NCBI GenBank assembly: GCA_016873525.1
Contig: VGXD01000097.1
Location: 1 to 7,475 of the forward strand
Origin: Nitrospira sp.
GTDB taxonomy: Bacteria; Nitrospirota; Nitrospiria; Nitrospirales; Nitrospiraceae
Direction: 5' to 3'
Length of the DNA: 7,475 nucleotides
The position numbers and the translations under genes are program-made. This document shows, one piece after another, positions 1 through 6,617 of this stretch. Numbering within the stretch: position 1 is the stretch's first letter; every line of letters begins with the position of its first letter. Under the pieces are notes generated by a model. The model did no database searches and was not told where the DNA came from. It worked only from the letters and a program-made list of their open reading frames with translations.

Positions 1-620
1 ACCAGGACGTGACCTGGCGGGAGGTTGCGGATGCCCTGGAAAATCGTGCGGGGGGTCGGAATGTACTGGAAGGTCAGGTAGTGGTGGATGGCGACCGGAT
101 CGACGGCTGGAACGGCCCCCTCCACAAGCAGGGCCTTCAACTCCGACGCGAAGCGAAGGCCGAGATGATCCACCGCGTAGAACAGCGGCTTCTTCCCCAG
201 CCGGTCGCGGGCCAAGACGAGACGCTGGTTCGGCCCATCCCAAATCGCCACGGCAAACATCCCTCGCAGCAGAGAGAAACACCCAAGCCCCTGCTCCTCG
301 TAGAGATGGAGGAGGACTTCCGTATCGGTGCGCGACCGAAACGTCGGCTTCGACCGGAGGCCACGGCGAAGCTCTTCGTAATTGTAGATTTCCCCATTGA
401 AGACAATTTGAATCGTCCCGGCCTCGTTCGACATGGGCTGGCGGCCGGCTGGGCTCACATCCAGGACGCTCAGGCGGCGATGCGCCAAGCCCACGTGACC
501 CTGGACGAAGAGGCCCTGATCATCCGGCCCCCGATGTCGGAGACTCGCCCCCATGGCGGCGATCACCCGCGCCTCCACCGGCCTCCGATCCGCCGTGACT
601 TGCCCCGCGATCCCGCACAT
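1..620 (-). CDS. asnB: AsnB-like glutamine-dependent amidotransferase (asparagine synthase family), C-terminus outside window
   Basis: Only the first 206 residues are in the window; the frame is still open at the left edge. They form the class II glutamine amidohydrolase (Ntn) domain, which releases ammonia from glutamine for an ATP-dependent synthetase domain that should lie beyond the edge. Visible hallmarks are MCGIAG with the N-terminal nucleophile Cys2, RHRGPDD at residues 28-34, LAHRRLSVLD near 45-54, FNGEIYNY at 74-81 and SRTDTEVLLH at 96-105. The ATG at 618-620 is fixed by the required Cys2 and has an AAAGGA Shine-Dalgarno 8 nt upstream. It starts 36 bp after the glycosyltransferase stop, so it is probably the next gene of the operon. 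Family members either make asparagine or amidate sugar acids and other carboxylates. The polysaccharide context favours a glycan-modifying role, but the deciding synthetase domain is not visible. The family call is firm; the substrate is open. Confidence 0.93.
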   Translation of the reverse strand, partial: MCGIAGQVTADRRPVEARVIAAMGASLRHRGPDDQGLFVQGHVGLAHRRLSVLDVSPAGRQPMSNEAGTIQIVFNGEIYNYEELRRGLRSKPTFRSRTDTEVLLHLYEEQGLGCFSLLRGMFAVAIWDGPNQRLVLARDRLGKKPLFYAVDHLGLRFASELKALLVEGAVPAVDPVAIHHYLTFQYIPTPRTIFQGIRNLPPGHVL

Positions 621-628
621 GACGCTCG

Positions 629-634
629 TCCTTT
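629..634 (-). promoter_or_regulatory. Ribosome binding site of the asnB-like gene
   Basis: The minus strand reads AAAGGA followed by 8 nt and then ATG. This supports the start whose second codon is the catalytic cysteine. Confidence 0.6.
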
Positions 635-656
635 GGCTCCGATGCTGTCCGAGCCC

Positions 657-2351
657 TTACGCGACTGGGACCTCTTCATAACAAGCGGCGATCTGGGCCG
701 AGGTTTGATCGGCTGAAAAACAAGCCTTGACCCTGGCCACGGCCGCCGCTCCCATCCGTCCCCTCAAGCCGGCGTCGCCCAAAAGGGTAAGCACCCGCTG
801 GGCCACGGCCTCCGCATCCCCGCAGGGGGTCACGAACCCGGTCACTCCGTCCACCACGACCTCGGCCGATCCCCCGGCGGCCGTCGTCACCGCCGGCGTG
901 CCGGTCACAGCCGCTTCCAGCAAGACGTTCGGCATGCCTTCCGTGACGGAGGTCAGGACCAGCACGTCCATCAACTCCATCAACGCCGGCACGTCCCTCC
1001 GCTCTCCCAACACGAAGGCCAGGCCGGTCAATCCCAACCGTTCGATTCCCCCCTCGATCGTCCCCCGCATCGGCCCATCGCCGACGATCAGGAAACGCGT
1101 ATCGGGCCTCACCCGAGCGATGGCCGCCGCAGCCTTCAGAAATGTGGCATGGTCCTTTTCCCTGGACAGACGACCCACGATCCCCACACAGGGACTGTCC
1201 GCCGACACCTGCAATCCGGCTTTGAGTTGGTCGCGTGCGCTGCCATCCGGCACAGACAGCTCGTCCGCCTCGACCCCGTTATACACCGTGAGCAGCTTTC
1301 GATCCCGCACGAAAGCCCAGCGCCGATGCTCACGGCGGACCGCATTGGAATTGACGATCAGACGGGTTTGGAGCGGCGCCGTGAGCACATCGATGCCGCG
1401 TTGCCACTTGGGATAGAACCAGGGAAACCGGCCAGGCCTGCCGCTCCTCAACGACCCGACGACCGTCGGAATGCCAACCAGCGTTCCGGCGATCGCACCC
1501 AGCGCAACGGCATGGTGCAGCCAGGAATGCAGGACTTCACAAGGGGACCGGTACAGGTGCCGGACCAATTGCCCCACGACCCCGAGCGTGGCGAACCGGC
1601 AATGGGGGTTCAGGAAGGTGATCGGCACCCCCAGGCGTCGGATCTCCGGCTCGAAGAACTTATCGAGCGTATCCAGCGTCACAACTTCCGGCTCCCACTT
1701 GGTCCTGTCCAGGTGCTCCAAATAGGACGCCAGTTGCCGCTGGGCCCCTCCAAGCCCCAGGCTCGGAATAAACAAGACCAGGCGGCGCGGCTCACTAGTC
1801 AGGCGACGACGGAGGTATCCGCTGAGCGGATGGAATCCGATCGCTTGCAATGGGCGGAGGACGAGACCGATCCCAGCCAGAGCAAACAGCCCGGCCACGT
1901 CCAGCCTGCGCCTCACCCATCCCCACACCTGCCTTGCCGCGCCGTACAGAATATGCACCGCCCTCAGCCCTACGCAGGCCACGACGCTAGTCGCAATCCA
2001 GCCGGCGCGGCTCCACGCTTGACTCTGTCCACGACTGTTGCAAGACAGGATCTTGGGAATTCCCAGGCGGATCGGGACCAGCCGCACATTCCAGTACCGG
2101 ATTCCGAACCGGTCTTCGAACGGCACCACGCAGAGGTCGGCGGAAGCCGTCGTTCCCGGCGTCGCCCTCAGCCTGGACAGGTTCTCCGGCAACGGATGAA
2201 GTTCCTCAAAAAAACAGGCCTGACGGACTTCAGCCAAATCCGCCTCCCTCGCAAGCCCGATCAAGGCGGCCAAGGGATAGCGCTCCCTGACCGCGTGAGC
2301 CGCAGCAAGAAAATACTCGCATCGCCCGGCTTGAAGCACCAGGATTCTCAT
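657..2351 (-). CDS. GT4-family glycosyltransferase with N-terminal extension and hydrophobic segments
   Basis: A 564-residue protein whose C-terminal 375 residues are a complete GT-B retaining glycosyltransferase of family GT4. These enzymes transfer a sugar from a nucleotide donor onto a growing glycan or lipid carrier at the cytoplasmic membrane face. Visible motifs are the acceptor-domain start FIPSLGLGGAQRQL (194-207), HSWLHHA (275-281), GRLSREKD (393-400), VGDGP (423-427) and the EX7E motif EGMPNVLLE with E471 and E479. The first 185 residues are extra: residues 1-105 look like a half Rossmann-type alpha/beta region (MRILVLQAG; VPFEDRFG) and are followed by two hydrophobic stretches, about 117-139 and 152-173, that could anchor or tether the enzyme. 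GT4 enzymes are usually 350-420 residues long. The next methionine after M1 is at 428, so an ATG-started stand-alone GT4 is not possible. GGAGGAGGG lies 12 nt before the ATG. The gene begins 42 bp after the Wzt stop. Sugar and linkage specificity cannot be read. Confidence 0.9.
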   Translation of the reverse strand: MRILVLQAGRCEYFLAAAHAVRERYPLAALIGLAREADLAEVRQACFFEELHPLPENLSRLRATPGTTASADLCVVPFEDRFGIRYWNVRLVPIRLGIPKILSCNSRGQSQAWSRAGWIATSVVACVGLRAVHILYGAARQVWGWVRRRLDVAGLFALAGIGLVLRPLQAIGFHPLSGYLRRRLTSEPRRLVLFIPSLGLGGAQRQLASYLEHLDRTKWEPEVVTLDTLDKFFEPEIRRLGVPITFLNPHCRFATLGVVGQLVRHLYRSPCEVLHSWLHHAVALGAIAGTLVGIPTVVGSLRSGRPGRFPWFYPKWQRGIDVLTAPLQTRLIVNSNAVRREHRRWAFVRDRKLLTVYNGVEADELSVPDGSARDQLKAGLQVSADSPCVGIVGRLSREKDHATFLKAAAAIARVRPDTRFLIVGDGPMRGTIEGGIERLGLTGLAFVLGERRDVPALMELMDVLVLTSVTEGMPNVLLEAAVTGTPAVTTAAGGSAEVVVDGVTGFVTPCGDAEAVAQRVLTLLGDAGLRGRMGAAAVARVKACFSADQTSAQIAACYEEVPVA

Positions 2352-2363
2352 GATCGCTGCGAA

Positions 2364-2372
2364 CCCTCCTCC
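2364..2372 (-). promoter_or_regulatory. Ribosome binding site of the GT4 gene
   Basis: GGAGGAGGG on the minus strand lies 12 nt before the ATG at 2351. The spacing is a little long, but the purine run is strong. It supports the long form of the protein that carries the N-terminal extension. Confidence 0.5.
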
Positions 2373-2393
2373 GTCGCGCGCTCGCCCAACGTC

Positions 2394-3662
2394 TTATCGA
2401 GCCGGATCTTGCTCCCGCACCGGCACACAATCGCTCCATTGATGCTCGATACAGACCAGACCGCCGTCCGGACGAGTCGAGAGGACTTCGAACTTGCGAA
2501 CCCGCTCGCGCAAGTCGTAAGGAGCCGACCAGTCGTTCTCGGAAGCAACCCCCACCGTCAGCCAATAGGTGCCGGTCAAGAGCGGCAACGCGGAATAGCG
2601 CAGATCGATCGTGCCTTCCCCCTCCGTGAGGGTCACGGGCCTCTCATGAATGAACGTATTGGTCCCGTGGATGAACACATTCTCCTGGGAACAGATGTTC
2701 ACGCAGAACCCCGGATCGCGGAACGGGCCCTTCACCAGGTACCGGATACGCACGGTGAGCGCATCGTCCATCTTGAACACCGCACAGGCCTGCCCACGGC
2801 TATCCAACGTCTCGACCCCGACGATCTCGATTTCTCCGCTCCCCTTGCGCAGCCCCCCTGTCTCAGAATCCAGCGACCGGACGGCCCTCAGATTCTGATC
2901 GCGATTCGCCTGGACCGACCGGAGATAGGCCTCGATCACCGGCTCCGGCTCCCCGCTCAACTGTACCCGGCCGTCTTTCAGCCAAAGCACACGCGAGCAG
3001 ACCTTCCTGATGGCCGCGAGGTCGTGGGACACGAAGAGGATAGTGGCGGCGGATTTGAGTGCTTGAATTTTTTTCAGGCACTGCCGCTGAAACAGGACGT
3101 CCCCGACCGCCAGAATTTCGTCCGTGAGAATGATCTCGGCCTGCACGTGGGCCGCGATGGAAAATCCCAGCCTTGCGTACATGCCGGAGGAGTAGTACTT
3201 GACCGGCACGTCCAGAAACTCCGCCAGGCCGGAAAAGGCGACAATGCGGTCGAAGTGCTCGTCGATTTCACGCCGGCTCAACCCCAGGACCGCCCCGTTC
3301 AGATAAATGTTTTCCCGGCCGGTCAGGTCGAGGTTGAACCCCGCTCCCAATTCGATCAAGGTGGCCAGCCGGCCCTCGACCTGGACAGACCCGCTCGTCG
3401 GCGCCGTAATCCCGGCGATCAGCTTGAGGATCGTGCTTTTCCCTGCGCCGTTGGCCCCGACAATCCCCACCGCCTCGCCCCGCGTGACCTCAAAGGTCAC
3501 GTTTTGGATCGCCCAAAACTCAGCCACGGCCGGAGCGACGACGCCTCTTCCCAGGCCAAGCCGGCCCGCCAAAGCGGACAGAGACTCCAGCACTGTCCGC
3601 GGACGCCGGACATAACGCTTCGACACATTCTCAAAACGAATGACCGCGTCAGGAGATGGCAT
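2394..3662 (-). CDS. wzt: Wzt-type polysaccharide ABC exporter ATPase with C-terminal glycan-binding domain
   Basis: A 422-residue ATPase subunit that powers export of a lipid-linked polysaccharide (O-antigen or teichoic-acid type) across the inner membrane with the adjacent Wzm-like permease. The nucleotide-binding domain covers about residues 5-250: Walker A GANGAGKST (69-77, K75), a YSSGMYARLGF signature loop typical of the KpsT/Wzt/TagH group (157-167), Walker B ending in D181-E182 within ILTDEILAVGD, and the switch histidine in SHD (H213). Residues about 260-410 form an added beta-rich domain at the place and size of the Wzt C-terminal domain, which in studied O-antigen systems recognises the finished or capped polymer. 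Total length is close to E. coli O9a Wzt. The ATG lies 4 nt after the permease stop with no good Shine-Dalgarno, suggesting translational coupling; an in-frame TGA four codons upstream rules out an earlier start. Substrate unknown. Confidence 0.94.
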   Translation of the reverse strand: MPSPDAVIRFENVSKRYVRRPRTVLESLSALAGRLGLGRGVVAPAVAEFWAIQNVTFEVTRGEAVGIVGANGAGKSTILKLIAGITAPTSGSVQVEGRLATLIELGAGFNLDLTGRENIYLNGAVLGLSRREIDEHFDRIVAFSGLAEFLDVPVKYYSSGMYARLGFSIAAHVQAEIILTDEILAVGDVLFQRQCLKKIQALKSAATILFVSHDLAAIRKVCSRVLWLKDGRVQLSGEPEPVIEAYLRSVQANRDQNLRAVRSLDSETGGLRKGSGEIEIVGVETLDSRGQACAVFKMDDALTVRIRYLVKGPFRDPGFCVNICSQENVFIHGTNTFIHERPVTLTEGEGTIDLRYSALPLLTGTYWLTVGVASENDWSAPYDLRERVRKFEVLSTRPDGGLVCIEHQWSDCVPVREQDPAR

Positions 3663-3666
3663 AGGG

Positions 3667-4449
3667 CTACATCACATCCGCAAATCTGATTTCCAGGGCC
3701 TTGAAGTAGGCATAGCCGCCCCAAAGCACGACCACCGAGATTGCAGCGGCCACAGCCATGCCGGAAAAAGATGGAAGGGTTCCGAACAACAACACGCTCC
3801 GATAGGCCTCCATGATCGCCGCCATCGGATTGAGCAGGTACAGGGTGTGATAGCGTTCCGGCACGAGGCTGATCGGATAGACCACAGGGCTGAGGAACAT
3901 CCATACCTGGAGGATCAGCGGCAGGATGCTGCCGAGGTCCCGCTTCAACACGTAGAGTGCGGAACTCCACAAGACCATCCCCGTCGTAAACATGACCTGG
4001 ACCAAGACGATACCGGGAACGACCACCAACGCCCCCGTGGCCGGCCGGTGATAGGCAATCAGCAGCAGCGCCAGCACCGCCATGCCGATCAGGAAATCAA
4101 ACCCGGTCGTCACGAGCTTGGAGAGGGGGATGACCTCGCGGGGGAAGCTCGCCTTCGTGACCAGATTCATATTCGAGACGACGCTGGGCAAGCCGGCCGA
4201 AAGCGAGTTGGCGAAAAACAGCCAGCTCAAGAGGCCGGTATAGGCAAACAAAACATAGGGGATGTCGCCCACGGGCACCTTGACGAACACCGAGAAGACG
4301 ACCGCGAAGACCAGCAGCATGGACAAGGGTTGCGCCAAGGCCCAGAGCATGCCCAGCGTCGTCTGTCGATGCCTGGCCTTCAGGTCACCCAGGGCAAGGT
4401 TCCAGAGCAGCCCTCGGTAGCGGATCAGCCTCGTCAGATGCTGTCTCAT
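3667..4449 (-). CDS. wzm: Wzm/KpsM-type polysaccharide ABC export permease
   Basis: A 260-residue ABC-2 membrane protein forming the channel partner of the Wzt-like ATPase. The amino end has the family pattern of an amphipathic, charged stretch before the first helix (LALGDLKARHRQTTLGMLW, 18-36). About six membrane segments follow, near 32-56, 64-81, 112-134, 143-165, 175-195 and 231-248. The conserved loop region SNMNLVTKASFPRE (92-105) and the late LSPVVYPISLVPERY / LNPMAAIMEAYR stretch (186-217) are typical of O-antigen and teichoic-acid exporters. Length matches the usual 255-270 residues. It starts 35 bp after the dehydrogenase stop. No clear Shine-Dalgarno precedes the ATG, but an in-frame TGA eight codons upstream excludes an earlier start. 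Its stop is 4 nt from the wzt start, so the two are probably made together. Confidence 0.94.
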   Translation of the reverse strand: MRQHLTRLIRYRGLLWNLALGDLKARHRQTTLGMLWALAQPLSMLLVFAVVFSVFVKVPVGDIPYVLFAYTGLLSWLFFANSLSAGLPSVVSNMNLVTKASFPREVIPLSKLVTTGFDFLIGMAVLALLLIAYHRPATGALVVVPGIVLVQVMFTTGMVLWSSALYVLKRDLGSILPLILQVWMFLSPVVYPISLVPERYHTLYLLNPMAAIMEAYRSVLLFGTLPSFSGMAVAAAISVVVLWGGYAYFKALEIRFADVM

Positions 4450-4484
4450 AGTGGTGGCGCGTGGACCGGCTCATTCCGCAAGGC

Positions 4485-5786
4485 TCAGAGCAATACGACC
4501 TTGTCTTTGCCGGCCTTCACATGTTTCGTGCCATTCCTCGTATCGAAGACGAGCGGAGCCAGGCGGACGATCCGTTCGAAGTCGAAGGCCGAATGCGCGG
4601 TGAGGATCAGCGCGCAGGCGCACCGGCGGAGCCGCTCATCGGTCAGCTCTACGGCAGCGTAGGACCGCCCTTCAATCTCGACGGAGGGGGTGAAGGGATC
4701 GGCATAGGCCAGTTTCGCCTGTTCCCGTTGCAGCAATTCCATCACCTTGAGCGCCGGGGTCTCGCGCCAGTCGGCCACGTCCGCCTTGTAGGTCACGCCC
4801 AATATCAGAATGTCCGCCCCGTTGAGACAGTGTCCCTGGCGATTGAGCAGGCGTTGCAGCTTCGACACGACGTAATAAGGCATCCCCTCGTTGATCTCGC
4901 CGGCCAACTCGATGAAACGCGTGTGAAGGTCATACTCCTTGGACTTCCAGGCCAAATAGTAGGGGTCCAAGGGAATGCAATGGCCGCCCACGCCGGGGCC
5001 GGGATAAAAAGGCATGAAGCCGAAATTCTTGGTGGCGGCAGCGTCGATCACCTCGTAGACATTGATGCCCATTCGGTCGCAGAGCACGGTCAGTTCGTTG
5101 ACAAGGGCGATGTTGACGGACCGGAAGACGTTCTCGAAGACTTTCGTCATCTCCGCCACGCGTGGCGACGACACCGGGAAAATTTTGACGATGGATTGCT
5201 CGTAGAACGTCCGGGCCGCCGTCAGACAGGCCGGCGTGACACCCCCAACCAGCTTGAAGGTATTGTGGGTTTTGAACGACTGATTGCCGGGGTCTACGCG
5301 TTCGGGGGAAAAGGCGACGAAAATGTCCTGTCCCACTTTCAGCCCCCCTGCCGTCAAGATCGGCAACATGACCTCTTCGGTTGTCCCCGGATAGGTGGTG
5401 CTCTCCAAGACCACCAACATCTCAGGATGCACGTACTTGGCCAGTTGCTTCGTGACCGAGACGACCGCACTGATGTCCGGCTCCTTGTTCTTGGTGAGGG
5501 GGGTCGGCACGCAAATCAGCACCACATCGCAGCCGCGCAGCGCCGCAAAGTCCTGCGTGGCGGTCAAGCGGCCGGCACCGACCGCCTGGCTGAGTTCCGC
5601 GCCGTCCACATCCGAGATGTAATTTTCGCTGCGATTGACCCGCTCGACCTTTCCCCCTACCTCGTCAACCCCGATCACCCGATAGCCGGTCTTGGCCTGC
5701 AACACCGCCAGGGGCAACCCGACATAGCCCAGCCCCACCACTCCAACCACCGCGGTCCGATTGTGAATTTTCTCCAGCAACGACAT
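4485..5786 (-). CDS. UDP-N-acetyl-hexosamine 6-dehydrogenase (WbpA/WecC group of the UDP-glucose/GDP-mannose dehydrogenase family)
   Basis: A 433-residue cytoplasmic NAD-dependent enzyme expected to oxidise C6 of a UDP-HexNAc twice, giving a UDP-HexNAc uronic acid for polysaccharide synthesis. The NAD-binding Rossmann motif is VVGLGYVGLPLA (16-27); GLPLA rather than the GLV of UDP-glucose dehydrogenases favours the UDP-GlcNAc/ManNAc group. Further hallmarks are CVPTPL (92-97), ESTTYPGTTEE (128-138), FSPERVDPGN (159-168), EMTKVFENVFRSVNIALVNE (212-231, K215 and N219) and the catalytic cysteine loop GPGVGGHCIPLDPYYLAWK with C270. The UDP-binding C-terminal domain includes GVTYKADVADWRETPA (330-345). 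The frame can be extended 14 codons to a TTG, but the ATG at 5784-5786 has an excellent Shine-Dalgarno and starts where the family normally starts, so it is chosen. I favour UDP-GlcNAc (WbpA-like) as substrate, with UDP-ManNAc (WecC-like) possible. Confidence 0.93.
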   Translation of the reverse strand: MSLLEKIHNRTAVVGVVGLGYVGLPLAVLQAKTGYRVIGVDEVGGKVERVNRSENYISDVDGAELSQAVGAGRLTATQDFAALRGCDVVLICVPTPLTKNKEPDISAVVSVTKQLAKYVHPEMLVVLESTTYPGTTEEVMLPILTAGGLKVGQDIFVAFSPERVDPGNQSFKTHNTFKLVGGVTPACLTAARTFYEQSIVKIFPVSSPRVAEMTKVFENVFRSVNIALVNELTVLCDRMGINVYEVIDAAATKNFGFMPFYPGPGVGGHCIPLDPYYLAWKSKEYDLHTRFIELAGEINEGMPYYVVSKLQRLLNRQGHCLNGADILILGVTYKADVADWRETPALKVMELLQREQAKLAYADPFTPSVEIEGRSYAAVELTDERLRRCACALILTAHSAFDFERIVRLAPLVFDTRNGTKHVKAGKDKVVLL

Positions 5787-5852
5787 GCCGATCCTCCCTA
5801 CCGTGATATCTCTTTCCGATTCCGTCAACCCATGGTCCAGGCTAGACGCCCC
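5787..5852 (-). other. 66-bp intergenic gap between the ABC-2 permease and the dehydrogenase
   Basis: This is the longest non-coding stretch in the window. Apart from the dehydrogenase ribosome binding site it holds a TTGACG at 5823-5828 that resembles a -35 element. The best -10 candidate (TATCAC, 5803-5808) is only 14 nt away, too close for a standard promoter. There is no GC hairpin followed by a T run, so I see no intrinsic terminator. It could separate two transcription units or simply be a loose operon junction. Confidence 0.4.
5793..5798 (-). promoter_or_regulatory. Ribosome binding site deciding the dehydrogenase start
   Basis: The minus strand reads TAGGGAGGATCGGCATG: GGGAGG lies 6 nt before the ATG at 5786, near-ideal spacing. 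It selects this ATG over the in-frame TTG at 5828. Confidence 0.8.
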
Positions 5853-6617
5853 TTAAAAATCTCGACGCTGAAAGACCAGCGACGCCGCCGTGAGCAGCAA
5901 GGCCGCGTAGAACAGCCCATAGGCCGACGCCAAGGCCTGATAGGACAAGGCCACCATCGTCCCCGAAGCCGCAGGCCCCTTGATGTTCAACGCCTCCAGG
6001 TTCGGACAGAGGTAGTACAGGCCCGTCGTGACGGCCTTGAGCGTCTGATTGTGACTCTTCTCCGCAATCCCCTTGAGGTCCACCGTCACATGGCCGATGA
6101 CGTAGATCCCCAAGGTCATGATCGCGCTCAGCGTGCTCGAGCTGAACGTGGAAAAGAACAGCGCCAGCGCGGTCACGAGCAACAGTTCGACGCAGATCAA
6201 CTCAATCGCCTGGAACAGCGAGGCTGAAACCGGCAGTTGATCCATCCACAGCGTCGCCACAAACACCCCGGACATAATCGCCACGTTGACCAGCAAGGTG
6301 AGGACCAGGCCCAGATACTTGCCGAGGAGAAACTGCGTCCGACTGATCGGCCGCGCCATAATCGTATAGACGGTCCGCCGCTCGATTTCCTTGCTGACCA
6401 AGCCGACCCCCACAAAGATCGCAATGATCACGCCGACCAGATTGATGGCCGCCAGTCCCATGTCGGCGACGATCTTCTTCTGTTCCGCGATCGTCAACAT
6501 GCCCATGAGCACCGACACGCCGATCAAGAGCAGCGCAAAGAATAAGAGATTATAGAGTATCTTGTCCCGCAAATTCTCGCGAAACGTGTTCAGCCCGATG
6601 ACCACAATACTAGGCAT
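5853..6617 (-). CDS. ABC-2 type transporter permease subunit
   Basis: A 254-residue membrane protein, permease partner of the ABC ATPase encoded just upstream. About six hydrophobic segments lie near residues 20-41, 53-75, 100-122, 134-156, 162-180 and 230-249. The cytoplasmic loop after the second helix has the pattern SKEIERRTVYTIMARPISR (75-93) followed by a GKYLG segment, characteristic of ABC-2 permeases of the NosY-like/ABC2_membrane_2 group. The frame is open for another 65 codons upstream, but that stretch is Arg/Trp/Cys-rich antiframe of the ATPase gene. The ATG at 6615-6617 is preferred because GGGGAG lies 10 nt before it and the protein then begins with a normal family N-terminus. 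It overlaps the ATPase stop by 8 bp, indicating translational coupling. Substrate unknown: relatives export copper-related factors, antibiotics, lipids or ions, and nothing here decides between them. Confidence 0.9.
   Translation of the reverse strand: MPSIVVIGLNTFRENLRDKILYNLLFFALLLIGVSVLMGMLTIAEQKKIVADMGLAAINLVGVIIAIFVGVGLVSKEIERRTVYTIMARPISRTQFLLGKYLGLVLTLLVNVAIMSGVFVATLWMDQLPVSASLFQAIELICVELLLVTALALFFSTFSSSTLSAIMTLGIYVIGHVTVDLKGIAEKSHNQTLKAVTTGLYYLCPNLEALNIKGPAASGTMVALSYQALASAYGLFYAALLLTAASLVFQRRDF

Noticed and set aside
9..716. A 235-codon plus-strand frame opposite the amidotransferase
   Set aside because: The minus strand encodes an unmistakable class II amidotransferase domain here; the plus-strand product shows no family features.
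1149..3689. An 846-codon open frame on the plus strand spanning the GT4 and wzt genes
   Set aside because: It lies wholly antisense to two recognisable genes. Its product is rich in Arg, Pro, Gln, His and Asp with no domain or motif, as expected from the antiframe of GC-rich codons, and it runs across a gene boundary.
3497..3970. A 157-codon minus-strand frame overlapping the wzm/wzt junction
   Set aside because: It is an alternative frame of two conserved genes with no motif of its own.
5787..5828. A TTG start extending the dehydrogenase by 14 residues
   Set aside because: The internal ATG at 5786 has a near-perfect Shine-Dalgarno and begins at the usual family position just before the Rossmann fold.
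5803..5828. A sigma-70-like promoter (TTGACG ... TATCAC) upstream of the dehydrogenase
   Set aside because: The spacer is only 14 nt and the -10 matches 4 of 6, so it is not credible as a standard promoter without transcript data.
4461..6227. A 588-codon open frame on the plus strand opposite the dehydrogenase and ABC-2 permease
   Set aside because: Same antisense effect: low-complexity Arg/Gln/His-rich composition with no recognisable fold, opposite clearly conserved genes.
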